A stretch of 64,000 nt of DNA, taken from NCBI RefSeq assembly GCF_900184265.1, contig NZ_FXXA01000002.1:248001-312000 (forward strand), written 5' to 3'. Shown piece after piece: positions 53,012 through 61,423 of the stretch. The position numbers and the translations under genes are program-made. Source of the stretch: Eggerthella timonensis (GTDB lineage: Bacteria > Actinomycetota > Coriobacteriia > Coriobacteriales > Eggerthellaceae). The first letter of the stretch is position 1. Every line of letters starts with the position of its first letter. Under the pieces are notes generated by a model, which saw only the letters and a program-made list of their open reading frames with translations, was not told where the DNA came from and searched no databases.

Positions 53012-53893
53012 ATGAGTGAAGCCGAAACGCATCTGTACCAGCGCGAAGGCGCGTACATCCCCCGCGTCGCCGCCGTGCACGACCTGTGCGGCTACGGCAA
53101 GTGCTCGCTGGGCGTAGCCATCCCCGTGCTGTCGGCTGCCGGCTGCGACGTATGCCCCGTGCCGACGGGCCTGTTCTCGTCGCACACCGCCTTCCCCGGC
53201 TGGTACATGCACGACACCACCGATATCCTGGCCGACTACCTGAACGCATGGAAGGGCATCGGCGTGGAGATCGACGCCGTGTACTCCGGTTTCCTGGGCG
53301 CGCCCGAGCAGGTGGACCGCATCCGCGACCTGTACGCGATGTACCCGAACGCGCTGCGCGTGGTGGACCCCGTGATGGCCGACCACGGCAAGGTGTACCC
53401 TACCTACACCCCCGAGCTGTGCGACGCCATGGCCGAGCTGGCTTGCGGCGCCGACATCCTCACGCCGAACCTCACCGAGGCCGCCATCATCTTGGGCGAG
53501 CCTATCGGCGAGGACTGGGCCGGCACCGACATCTCTGACGAAGAGGCGCACCGCCTGGTTGATGCGCTCATCGCGAAGGGCGCAAAGCACGTGGTGCTCA
53601 AGGGCATCCAGCGCGAAGGCGAGTCGTGCATCCGCAACTTCGTGGGCGGCGTGGATTGCGAGACGTTCGAAGTGCACAACGAGTACCTGCCCTACATGCT
53701 GCACGGCACGGGCGACCTGTACGCGTCGTGCCTGATGGCCGCCGTCATGGCCGGCCGCTCGCTGGAAGAGGCCGCCACGTTTGCCGGCGACTTCGTGCAC
53801 GACGCCATGCTGGTGAGCGCCGAGCAGCCCGATTTCCGCGACCGCGGCGTCAGCTTCGAACCCCTGTTGGGGAAGGTGTGCGAGCTGCTGTAA
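53012..53893 (+). CDS. Pyridoxal/pyridoxamine kinase
   Basis: A 293-residue ribokinase-fold enzyme of the PdxY/PdxK group. AAVHDLCGYGKCSLGVAIPVL near the start, PTGLFSSHTAFPG, VVDPVMADHGKVYPTYTPE and HGTGDLYASCLMAA (anion hole and catalytic Asp) appear in the expected order, in pieces. It phosphorylates B6 vitamers with ATP. AAAGGAAG lies before the ATG. A bidirectional terminator follows the stop. Confidence 0.92.
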   Translation: MSEAETHLYQREGAYIPRVAAVHDLCGYGKCSLGVAIPVLSAAGCDVCPVPTGLFSSHTAFPGWYMHDTTDILADYLNAWKGIGVEIDAVYSGFLGAPEQVDRIRDLYAMYPNALRVVDPVMADHGKVYPTYTPELCDAMAELACGADILTPNLTEAAIILGEPIGEDWAGTDISDEEAHRLVDALIAKGAKHVVLKGIQREGESCIRNFVGGVDCETFEVHNEYLPYMLHGTGDLYASCLMAAVMAGRSLEEAATFAGDFVHDAMLVSAEQPDFRDRGVSFEPLLGKVCELL

Positions 53894-53916
53894 AAGCAAC
53901 GGCGACGTACGATCCG

Positions 53917-53949
53917 AAAAGCCGGCGAACGCAGTTCGTCGGCTTTTTT
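53917..53949. terminator. Bidirectional terminator between convergent genes
   Basis: Stem GCCGGCGAAC/GTTCGTCGGC (one wobble) with a three-base loop, A-run on the left and TTTTTT on the right, so it can stop both the kinase transcript and the metallophosphoesterase transcript. Confidence 0.92.
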
Positions 53950-53959
53950 AGACCTCGAA

Positions 53960-54649
53960 TCAGAACTCCAAGATGTCGTGGTAGACGAAGCGGAGGTCGG
54001 CTTCCTGCTTCTCGATGTGGAAGTGGCCGCAGAACCAGCGGCGGTAGTCGAGGCGCTCCTCGATGGTTTGGAGCCAGTCCTCCATCGCGGTGTCCACCGT
54101 GCTCTGATCCACACCGGCAAGGAGCGCCTCCTGGGGCACGAACGCTGCGGGACAGGTGTGCGAGAGCACGGTGTCGATACGCCAGTCGCGGTGGGCGAGA
54201 GCCGCTTCGACAGCGCGCTGCTCGTCGACGGTCAGCTGCTCGTCAGGAAACCACGCGTACCCTTTGGCCAGGCGATACGCCTTATCAACACTGTACGCGC
54301 CACCGATGGCGATGGTCGCGCGGCCATCGAGGTCGAACACGCTTCCGTCGCGGGCGAACAGGATGCCGGGCCAGCGATCGTCGCAGTACGCCTCTCCGCC
54401 GCGCCAGGGGATCAGATGGTAGCCGGGCAGCGATGCCGGGTTGCGATCATGGTTGCCGCGGATGCACAGCAGCGTGAAGCCCATGCTCGCGGCTTTGTCC
54501 TTCACCTGCGCGTCCCGCTCGTCGCCGTAGTAGTCGAAGCCCGTATCGCCCAGGCAGATGAGCACGTCACCAGAACCCGCATCGTGTTCGCGCGCGAACG
54601 TGCGGATGTGCCGGTAGCTGCCATGAGTGTCTCCCGTGAGATAGATCAT
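53960..54649 (-). CDS. Calcineurin-like metallophosphoesterase
   Basis: A 229-residue protein with the two-metal phosphoesterase motifs: GDTHG near residue 6, GDTGFD at about 35, GNHD at about 65, HTC near 150 and GHFH near 205. These bind two metal ions and hydrolyse a phosphate ester or nucleotide. The ATG overlaps the stop of the upstream quinone oxidoreductase gene (ATGA). The substrate is unknown. Confidence 0.9.
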   Translation of the reverse strand: MIYLTGDTHGSYRHIRTFAREHDAGSGDVLICLGDTGFDYYGDERDAQVKDKAASMGFTLLCIRGNHDRNPASLPGYHLIPWRGGEAYCDDRWPGILFARDGSVFDLDGRATIAIGGAYSVDKAYRLAKGYAWFPDEQLTVDEQRAVEAALAHRDWRIDTVLSHTCPAAFVPQEALLAGVDQSTVDTAMEDWLQTIEERLDYRRWFCGHFHIEKQEADLRFVYHDILEF

Positions 54650-55671
54650 GCGCCGCGCCTTCCCTCGTCGGTTTCGTCGCACAGACCGGTGACCAGCACG
54701 ATCTTCCCGTCCTTTCCGCGCTCGCCCACCGCTCGATGCGCGTCGGCAGCGTCGGCCAACGGGAACGTCTGGGCAACCGTCACGCGCAACCCGCCGTCGA
54801 GCGCCGCCTCCAACGCATGCATGACCAGGTTGAGCTCGTCGGGACGCAGGTTGTTCACGTTCATGCCGCGCACGTCCAAGTCGTTGCTCATGAGCCCGCG
54901 CGGGTCGAACTCCAGCGAACCGCGGCTACCAACCACCACGATGCGGCCCCGGGTCGCCGATACGCGCACGTCCTTCATAAGGTTCGCGTGCGCCGCCATG
55001 TCGAGCACCACGTCGACGCCGCGACCGTCGGTGGCGCCGAGGATGTCGTCGAGGTAGCCGTCCGCATGATGGTCGAACGCACGCAGCGCGCCCAGCTGCT
55101 CGACGAGGGCACGGCCGCGCTCGTCGCCCGCCGTGCCGTACACCGTGCAGCCGATGCGCTGCGCCAGCTGCACCGCCAGGGTGCCCACGCCGCCGCTCGC
55201 GCCATGCACGAGCACCGTTTCGCCCGGTCGGACGCGAGCGCGCACGAACAGCGCATCGCCCGCGGCCAGTCCCGGCGTGCCGATGCCCGCGCCCTGCTCG
55301 AACGACACGCCTTGCGGCAGACGCCCGACAGCCGACGCATCGCACACCACGTAGTCTGCGTACGTTCCCGTGTTCCGCTTCGCGCGCGTGGCGGCCACGA
55401 ACACACGATCGCCCGTCTGCACGCCTTCGACGCACTCGCCCACAGCGTCCACCACGCCCGCGCCGTCGTTGCCCGGAACGTACGGCAGCTCGGGCAGCGC
55501 GCCGTACGCACCGGCGCGGATGTACGTCTCGACGGGGTTCACGCCCACTGCGGCGAGCCGCACGCGCACCTCGCCCGCCGCAGGCTGAGGCACCGGGCGC
55601 TCACGCAGTCGCAGCACCTCAGGGCCGCCGAACCGCTCGACGACGACGGCTTTCATGTTCGCATCGCTCAT
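54646..55671 (-). CDS. NADPH:quinone reductase / zeta-crystallin-type medium-chain dehydrogenase
   Basis: A 341-residue MDR protein without the zinc ligands of alcohol dehydrogenases. The nucleotide site is VLVHGASGGVGTLAVQLA near 150-167, and GxVGVNPVETYIRAG at the start is typical of quinone reductases. It would transfer hydride from NADPH to a quinone or enone. AAGGAG lies seven bases before the ATG at 55671; the open frame extends further but without support. It is coupled to the metallophosphoesterase gene. Confidence 0.9.
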   Translation of the reverse strand: MSDANMKAVVVERFGGPEVLRLRERPVPQPAAGEVRVRLAAVGVNPVETYIRAGAYGALPELPYVPGNDGAGVVDAVGECVEGVQTGDRVFVAATRAKRNTGTYADYVVCDASAVGRLPQGVSFEQGAGIGTPGLAAGDALFVRARVRPGETVLVHGASGGVGTLAVQLAQRIGCTVYGTAGDERGRALVEQLGALRAFDHHADGYLDDILGATDGRGVDVVLDMAAHANLMKDVRVSATRGRIVVVGSRGSLEFDPRGLMSNDLDVRGMNVNNLRPDELNLVMHALEAALDGGLRVTVAQTFPLADAADAHRAVGERGKDGKIVLVTGLCDETDEGRRGA

Positions 55672-55724
55672 GGCGCGCTCCTTCCGTTCGCACGGCGCCC
55701 GCACCGCACGGGCCCCAAACGCAT

Positions 55725-55750
55725 CGTAGCGCGCCCGAAGGCGCGCTACG
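55725..55750 (-). terminator. Perfect hairpin after the acetamidase gene
   Basis: CGTAGCGCGC and its complement around a CCGAAG loop, 68 bases past the acetamidase stop and 54 bases before the quinone reductase start. No T-run, so it may be a transcript 3' end or only a leader structure. Confidence 0.4.
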
Positions 55751-55817
55751 AAAGGAAAACGGACAAGCCGCAAGCCCGTTACCGAGAAGACGGCCAGGCG
55801 AAAGGGTGAAAGGTCGC

Positions 55818-56723
55818 TTAAGCTTTGTACAGCTCGAACTCCAGCGCTTCCAAGACGTACTTGGGAACCATGAAGCGGACGGTTTTCTCGGGGTCGACCA
55901 TCTGGCATACCTGCACGTCGGCCACGAGCGACAGCAGCATGACCAGCTCGGCCTCGTCGACGCCGGTGCGATCGTGCAGCAGGTCCACCATCTCGTGCAC
56001 CGCGCGGTCAGCGGCGGCGTCGAGCGTCTCGGCCGACGCGATGATGCCGAAATGCGTGTCGTTCTCGATGAGGGGATCGACCAGATGCAGGTCGGGCAGC
56101 GCGGTCAGGGTCACTGTGGCGTAGCCGGCCACCTCGGCGCCCGACACGCTCACCTCACCGTCGCCCATGACCGCGTGCATGTCGCCGCAGCCGAACAGCG
56201 CGCCCTCCACCGCCACGGGGAAGTACAGCGTCGCGCCCGTGGTGATGGCGGTGTTGTCCATATTGCCGCCGTGGCTGCCGGGCGTTCCGCAGTTCACCGG
56301 CTCGCCGGCCGGCGCCACGCCGATCACGCCGATCATGGGCTTGAGCGGAATGGACAACTTGTCGTTCCACACCAGCTTGTCGCCGTCGATGGCGCACAAG
56401 TGCGTGCTCCACGCATCGAACCGGTCGCCGCACACGCCCTCGTCCTTGCCCGTGCACGACGCGGTTTGCGCATCGAGCTCGATGTTCTCGATGACCACCT
56501 TGAGCGCGCCGCCGGGCACCGCGCCCTCGACGAACACGGGGCCGGTGGCCGGGTTGATGCGATCCCAGTTGATCTCGTCCAGCTCGTCCTCGGGCGTCTG
56601 CACCTGGTTGCCGAAGCAATCCTGCGTGCGGATGCGCACCGTCTCGCCCGACGCCACCGTCAGCGCCGGCTCCGCATCGCGCGCGAACGCGAACAGCACG
56701 CGATCATCGTTGAGTTCCTGCAT
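55818..56723 (-). CDS. Acetamidase/formamidase family protein
   Basis: A 301-residue beta-rich enzyme. Family segments include VRIRTQDCFGNQV near the start, NPATGPVFVEGAVPGGALKV, CGTPGSHGGNMDN (metal-binding His region) and GCGDMHAVMGDGEVS. Members hydrolyse formamide or acetamide to ammonia and the acid. AGGAAGGGG lies before the ATG. The gene appears to be a single unit. Confidence 0.92.
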   Translation of the reverse strand: MQELNDDRVLFAFARDAEPALTVASGETVRIRTQDCFGNQVQTPEDELDEINWDRINPATGPVFVEGAVPGGALKVVIENIELDAQTASCTGKDEGVCGDRFDAWSTHLCAIDGDKLVWNDKLSIPLKPMIGVIGVAPAGEPVNCGTPGSHGGNMDNTAITTGATLYFPVAVEGALFGCGDMHAVMGDGEVSVSGAEVAGYATVTLTALPDLHLVDPLIENDTHFGIIASAETLDAAADRAVHEMVDLLHDRTGVDEAELVMLLSLVADVQVCQMVDPEKTVRFMVPKYVLEALEFELYKA

Positions 56724-56857
56724 GGAGCACCCCTTCCTCGACTATTCGTTGAAGATCATAGTACTACGAGGAAACTCGTCTCGGACGCATCTCTTGTGGC
56801 GGATTTGCGCTCGAAGGATACAAAGCTCAGGCGGTCATCCGTGCAGGATTTCCGGTC

Positions 56858-57018
56858 CTATCTGTTGCAAAACCGGGTTTTTGGCAGCCATGCGCGACCC
56901 CCTCGGAGATTGAGCGAGACGCTACCTGCGGTTTCTCGGGCGTGCGCCGCGCCGAAACGTTCCCGACAGCACCCCCTGCAGGGGAATTCTGCCAAAAACC
57001 CGGTTTTGCAACAGATAG
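56858..57018. repeat. 161-bp element with 30-bp perfect inverted ends (family C copy 2)
   Basis: CTATCTGTTGCAAAACCGGG plus TTTTTGGCAG at 56858-56887 returns inverted at 56989-57018. The interior, read on the minus strand, closely matches the interior of the element at 63437-63597 (for example GCGCACGCC, then GAAACCGCAGGT). No gene lies inside. It fills most of the 423-base gap between the acetamidase and LuxR genes. Confidence 0.88.
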
Positions 57019-57093
57019 CGCCGAGGTTCGGGTAGCGCACGGGCGCGCGCCCTTCGCCACCTGCGCCTCGTCCCCTCATCTCCCTCTCCCGAG

Positions 57094-57109
57094 TATTTCA
57101 CGTGGAACA
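57094..57109. other. parS-like site, one mismatch to the relaxed consensus
   Basis: TATTTCACGTGGAACA. Compared with TGTTNCACGTGNAACA only the second base differs. It lies 18-20 kb from the two perfect sites and just past the 3' end of the LuxR gene. Confidence 0.6.
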
Positions 57110-57146
57110 TCGGGGCGTGCGAGGGGCGTGCGCGTCGATCACTCCC

Positions 57147-58664
57147 CTACGAACCGCCCGAACGCTCAACCGCCTCTTGAGCGTCGAGCTCGTCGTCGAA
57201 CAGCTCCATAAGCTCCGTGCGCGAATGCACGCCGAACTTCTGATAGATGTTGCGAATGTGGAAGCGCACCGTGTTCTCCGAGACGAACAGCACCTTCGCG
57301 ATGGTCTTCGGCGCGCGCCCCTGCCGCAGATGCTCGAGCACCTCGCGCTCCCGAACGGACAGGCCGGCGCGCTCCATCAGCTGCGCGGTGCGCGCTGAGT
57401 CGGCTCGCACGGGATCGGCGTGCGTCGGCTTGTCGGCCGGCCCCGCGTCCTCACCTGCACCCTCCTTCTCGCCCTCGGTAACGCTCAGGCTCTTGTCCTT
57501 GAACAGCACCAACGTCGCAGCAAGAATCAGGTACACCGCCACAAGCGCCGTGATGGTCAGCATCAGATCGCCCGGTTCAAGGTACCCGATGCCGAAGAAC
57601 GCGAGGAACAGCCCGGCGAAGTTCGCCGCCATCACCACGAGCTGCATGAGGGAAAACGTCTTGATCGACGACCCCTTCTCGCGGCGGTATTCCTCGGCGA
57701 TCAGGCAGAAGAAGATGACGTTCGTGAAGGTGAACCCCACCTGCACGAACGAGTTCACCATGCCGCGCCCGCTGGCATCCCACGCCACCGGCAGCAGGAG
57801 GAACCCCAGCGCCGACAACGGCAGGATGAACTTGTACAGGCGCGGCACGCTGAACGCGCGCGGCGCGAGCAGCGCGGGCAGCAGCAAGATGCCGTTGAGC
57901 GCGAACATGATGACGAACGCCGTCCACTGGTAGGTGCCGAGCGATATCTTCTCCTGACCGGCCACGTTCATCATGAGGCCCGCCATGAACGCCATGAGAG
58001 CAACCCCGAGCAGCGGCCTGATCAGGCGGCGGAACGAGCGGCGATCCGCGGCCGCATCGACCGGCCGCAGCGTTTCCTCCGGCCGCTTGAGCACGTGCGC
58101 GCAGCACGCGAGCGATCCGAAAAACGCCGTCACGGCCACAATCCACGGCACCGGCGCGGGAAGAAACGTCGTCGCGAAGTACAGCACCGCCCCCGCTGCG
58201 GCCGATGCCACGAGGAAGACGTACATGAACCGGATATCGAACCTGCTGACGTACGTGAACCACAGCACGATGGCGAGCGCGTCGCCTAGTCCGATCCACA
58301 CCCCGCTTGCGAAGAACCAGGGTAGCAGCGCGTCGAGCGCAGCGACCGCCGTCATCTGGAACACGATGGCCATCACCGCAAACCCCACGAGCGCGCATGC
58401 GGCCGACGCGGCCACCATGACCGAAAGCGGCGCCTGCTTCTTGCGGCGCGCCAGCACCAAGGCCAGCGCGGCAAGCGCGATCATGCGGCCGAGGATGATG
58501 TAGAAGAGGTACAGCGCCTTCGGCAGATAGCCGATCTCGACCACCGAGGATATGGTGGTAGGCGAGTAGAAGGTCATGCAAACGTACACGGAATACAGAA
58601 CGTATCCGACGAAAGCCACGGCATGCGCGCGCGGCATCTGTCCCGAAACGGCTTTCACCTGCAT
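57147..58664 (-). CDS. LuxR-family regulator with 12-helix membrane sensor domain
   Basis: A protein of about 505 residues. The first 400 form roughly 12 membrane helices in an MFS-like arrangement, and the end is a LuxR helix-turn-helix: LSVREREVLEHLRQG, then PKTIAKVLFVSENTVRFHIR and NIYQKFGVHSRTEL. This membrane-bound one-component layout is common in Eggerthella-type genomes beside exported reductases. The start is uncertain: ATG at 58664 sits too close to GGGAGGG, so GTG at 58658 may be used. It is divergent from the flavoprotein gene at 58888 and probably controls it. Confidence 0.88.
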   Translation of the reverse strand: MQVKAVSGQMPRAHAVAFVGYVLYSVYVCMTFYSPTTISSVVEIGYLPKALYLFYIILGRMIALAALALVLARRKKQAPLSVMVAASAACALVGFAVMAIVFQMTAVAALDALLPWFFASGVWIGLGDALAIVLWFTYVSRFDIRFMYVFLVASAAAGAVLYFATTFLPAPVPWIVAVTAFFGSLACCAHVLKRPEETLRPVDAAADRRSFRRLIRPLLGVALMAFMAGLMMNVAGQEKISLGTYQWTAFVIMFALNGILLLPALLAPRAFSVPRLYKFILPLSALGFLLLPVAWDASGRGMVNSFVQVGFTFTNVIFFCLIAEEYRREKGSSIKTFSLMQLVVMAANFAGLFLAFFGIGYLEPGDLMLTITALVAVYLILAATLVLFKDKSLSVTEGEKEGAGEDAGPADKPTHADPVRADSARTAQLMERAGLSVREREVLEHLRQGRAPKTIAKVLFVSENTVRFHIRNIYQKFGVHSRTELMELFDDELDAQEAVERSGGS

Positions 58665-58713
58665 CCCTCCCTGCACCCTGCGGCTCGATACTACCATACC
58701 CGCCATGTCGCAA

Positions 58714-58734
58714 ACCTACCAACTTTTGATAGGT
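58714..58734. promoter_or_regulatory. Inverted-repeat operator candidate in the LuxR/flavoprotein gap
   Basis: Arms ACCTACCAA and TTGATAGGT around CTT, with one mismatch. It is a single copy midway in the 220-base divergent gap. A dimeric LuxR helix-turn-helix would fit this spacing. Confidence 0.5.
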
Positions 58735-58887
58735 CTTCCCTCGTGGACGGCGGAAACTACCCACCATCGATAGCGACAGCCGAGCCGCGCTGCGCGAACA
58801 TCCGAATCGAGCCATCTGCCAGGGGAGCTTCCGCACACCACGCAGGAAGCGCGGCAGATGCCGAACCGTCCAAGGAAAGGATGCATC

Positions 58888-60759
58888 ATGGAACAGCAAA
58901 CGATGGATCGCAGGAACTTCCTCAAGGGCGCGCTTGCCACCGGCGCGCTCGCCGCGGGAGGAGCCATGCTGGCCGGCTGCTCGCCCGCACAGCCCAAAGA
59001 GGCGGCAAGCGCCGGCACCTCAGCGCAGGCTGCCGGGACGTCCGGCTCTTCCCTGCCGAAGGGTTACGAATGCGCCGAAGACTGGCTGGGGGCGAAGCCG
59101 GAGGTGGCCGACAGCGACATCGTCGACACCAAGGACTTCGACATCGTCGTGTGCGGCGGCGGAAACGCCGGCGTGCAGGCGGCGCTCGCCGCGGCGCAGG
59201 AGGGCGCCAAGGTCGCCGTGCTCGAGATCCAGCCCGAAGCCACCTGGACGCAGCTCGGCAACGACATTTGCGCGTTCAACGCACAGTGGCTCGTGGACAA
59301 GGGGTACGGCCCGTACAAGACGGGAGACATCGTGGCCGAGTTCATCCGCCGCGGGGGCGGGCGCGTCAGCGCCGAGATCATCCGCAAGTTCGTGGCGAAC
59401 TCGGGCGATATGCTGGACAACATCGTCGCGCAGATTCCCGACACGTCGAACCTGTTCGACCTCGAAACGGGTCAGGCGCAGATCCAGGTTGCGTACAACA
59501 TGCCCGACGGAAGCTCCTACCCCTTCACGCGCGGCGGGTTCCAATCGTGGGCAACCACCATCCAGAACCTCAGCACGAAGAACCCCACGCCCGTCTGCGG
59601 ACGCGAGGGCGTGTCGCGCATGACCGAAATCGCCCTCTACTGCAAGGAAGCCGCCGAGAAGCTGGGGGCCGAGTTCTTCTTCGAGACGGACGTGACGGTG
59701 CTCGACCAGGACGGGCAGGGCAACGTCACCGGCGTCGTGGCGAAGGGCAAGGACGGGCTCGTGCGCTACCAGGCGGCGAAGGGCGTCATCCTCGCGACCG
59801 GCGATTTCGGCGCGAACCCCGACATGGTGGTAAACCTGTGCACCGACATCAACGAGCAATCGCTGCGTTGCGACATCCCGCGCGAGGAGATGACCGGCGA
59901 GAGCAACTGCAAGGGCGCCGGCCACAAGCTGGGCTGCTGGGCGGGCGGCTTCATCGAGCAGGCGCCGCGACCCTGCATGAACACGAACGGCGGCAACGCA
60001 GGCCCGTGGGGCACGACGCCGTTCCTATGGCTGAACGATTACGGCAAGCGCTTCATGAACGAAGCCATGACGCCGTACATCAAGCCCACCACGCTCAAGC
60101 AGCCGCGCGGCATCCTGGCCACCATCTGCGATTCCAAGTACATGGACGTCATGAAGCAGTGCTCGACCGACCATTTCTCCCCCAACTGGGGCGCGGCGGG
60201 CGTCGACATCATCAAGATCATGGATCGCATGGACGAGCAGATGCAGTCGGCCGTGGGAAAGGGGGCGGAAGGCGTCAGCGTCGACGGCGTGTACGTCATC
60301 GAATACGACAACACGATGCCCGACCAGGTGTACGCCGCCGACACGATCGACGAGCTGCTCGGCTATCTGGGCTACGAAGGAGACGCGAAGAAGGAGGCAG
60401 CAGCCACCATCGAGCACTACAACGAGCTGTGCCGGGTAGGCGAAGACTCCGACTTCGGTAAGGACAGCGTGTTCATGAGCGCCATCGAGAACCCTCCGTT
60501 CTTCGGATCGGCGCAGCCGAACACCGGGCGGGGCTACGTTGGCCTGGTCAGCCTGTGCGGCCTCGTGACCGATGACGACCTGCAGGTGCTCTCGTCCGAC
60601 TTGAAAACGCCGATCAAGGGCCTGTACGCCGTGGGCAACTGCCTGGGCCAGCGCTTCGGCAATGCCTACTCCACACCGGCCGCCGGCAGCTCCATCGGCA
60701 TGGCGCTCACTCACGGTTACGTCGCCGGCAAGATCGCGGCAGGCGGCACCGTGAAGTAG
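58888..60759 (+). CDS. Tat-exported lipoprotein FAD reductase, fumarate/urocanate reductase-like
   Basis: A 623-residue protein. The signal has DRRNFLKG (twin Arg) and ends in MLAGC, a lipobox, so it is probably exported folded and lipid-anchored. FAD binding is seen in FDIVVCGGGNAGVQAALAAAQEGAKVAVLEIQ near residues 85-115 (in pieces) and GLYAVGNCLGQRFGNAYSTPAAGSS near the end. No FMN-binding or heme domain is attached, so it needs an outside electron donor. An AAGGAAAGG site precedes the ATG. Regulated most likely by the divergent membrane LuxR protein. The substrate is not known. Confidence 0.92.
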   Translation: MEQQTMDRRNFLKGALATGALAAGGAMLAGCSPAQPKEAASAGTSAQAAGTSGSSLPKGYECAEDWLGAKPEVADSDIVDTKDFDIVVCGGGNAGVQAALAAAQEGAKVAVLEIQPEATWTQLGNDICAFNAQWLVDKGYGPYKTGDIVAEFIRRGGGRVSAEIIRKFVANSGDMLDNIVAQIPDTSNLFDLETGQAQIQVAYNMPDGSSYPFTRGGFQSWATTIQNLSTKNPTPVCGREGVSRMTEIALYCKEAAEKLGAEFFFETDVTVLDQDGQGNVTGVVAKGKDGLVRYQAAKGVILATGDFGANPDMVVNLCTDINEQSLRCDIPREEMTGESNCKGAGHKLGCWAGGFIEQAPRPCMNTNGGNAGPWGTTPFLWLNDYGKRFMNEAMTPYIKPTTLKQPRGILATICDSKYMDVMKQCSTDHFSPNWGAAGVDIIKIMDRMDEQMQSAVGKGAEGVSVDGVYVIEYDNTMPDQVYAADTIDELLGYLGYEGDAKKEAAATIEHYNELCRVGEDSDFGKDSVFMSAIENPPFFGSAQPNTGRGYVGLVSLCGLVTDDDLQVLSSDLKTPIKGLYAVGNCLGQRFGNAYSTPAAGSSIGMALTHGYVAGKIAAGGTVK

Positions 60760-60818
60760 CGCCTGCGCCGTCGGTTTCGAGCGTGGCCGGCCCCGAACAC
60801 ATCCGACCCCTCCTTGCA

Positions 60819-60856
60819 AGGGAGGCCGCACTCCCTCCCGCGGCCTCCCTTCTTTT
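60819..60856 (+). terminator. Terminator of the flavoprotein gene
   Basis: Stem AGGGAGGCCGC/GCGGCCTCCCT with a ten-base loop, followed by TCTTTT, 60 bases past the stop. The rest of the 393-base gap to 61153 (60857-61152) holds a TATACT box at 61075-61080 that may start the small gene, and nothing else I can support. Confidence 0.88.
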
Positions 60857-61152
60857 GCGTTCGCAGGCATGATGCCGGTGCGAGGGTCGGAAGTGGAGGC
60901 GCACGGATTGCGCGCCGTAGAATTCACGTTGGATGAGCGTGCACTGCGCGTTCGAAGCGCATCGGATCGGCTGGCAAGGCGCGTGGAAAGCGCGTTGGGA
61001 CGGCGTGGAATCGGCGCTGGATCGAGGCGACTTTCCAGGGTGATCTGCGCCATCAAAACGTAAGACCAGCTCTTTATACTGATAGGTACGGATACGCCAG
61101 GCGGCTTGGTGCCTCTCCCTCTCACTATTCTAGATGAAAAGAGGTGAAGACC

Positions 61153-61278
61153 ATGACCGTTTTGGAGTTCATTGCGTTGGTTGCATTGCTCTTGGAGTTC
61201 GCGTCGCGAGTCATCGAGTTCGTCCTGGTGATAAAAGACGCGCTCCTAACCCACAGGGGAAAGGAGCGCCACCAATAA
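61153..61278 (+). CDS. Small hydrophobic protein, candidate type I toxin
   Basis: A 41-residue protein: one hydrophobic helix (LEFIALVALLLEFASRVIEF) followed by a basic, charged tail (THRGKERHQ). AGAGGTGAAG lies just before the ATG, a good ribosome site. A convergent promoter, two hairpins and a T-run on the opposite strand define an antisense RNA over its 3' half (61232-61333). Size, single helix and charged tail fit holin-like or Fst/TxpA-type toxins, though no close family match is recalled. It lies alone between the flavoprotein terminator and the Ser/Thr kinase gene. Confidence 0.65.
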   Translation: MTVLEFIALVALLLEFASRVIEFVLVIKDALLTHRGKERHQ

Positions 61279-61333
61279 CCCAAACCGCCGAAGCGATCCG
61301 AGAGCCGTTGGGAGCACACAACTCCCTTCGGCT
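61232..61333 (-). ncRNA. Candidate antisense RNA (type I antitoxin) to the small hydrophobic gene
   Basis: From the promoter at 61369-61340 an RNA would start near 61333. It first forms a hairpin (GAGCCG..GGGAG / CTCCC..CGGCTC, 61302-61334), then crosses the last 47 bases of the small gene and ends at a hairpin GCGCTCCT/AGGAGCGC (61269-61240) followed by GTCTTTTA. The predicted length is about 100 bases. All parts are read by eye; expression is not shown. Confidence 0.5.
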
Positions 61334-61339
61334 CGTCCT

Positions 61340-61369
61340 ATTATACGCGCGCGTGGAACCATCGCGCAA
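61340..61369 (-). promoter_or_regulatory. Promoter for the antisense RNA
   Basis: TTGCGC (61369-61364), an 18-base spacer and a perfect TATAAT (61345-61340) on the minus strand. The same -35 hexamer is used by the initiator tRNA. It could also be an internal promoter of no local use, since the next minus-strand gene starts 20 kb of codons away from it only to the left. Confidence 0.6.
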
Positions 61370-61423
61370 GGCCATGGGGAGACAATCCGCTCAGACAATC
61401 CGCCCGCCCCTCTCGCGACTTCG

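Noticed and set aside
60869-61063. A 64-codon frame upstream of the small toxin-like gene
   Set aside because: No ribosome site, Arg-rich composition typical of a chance frame, and no conserved feature.
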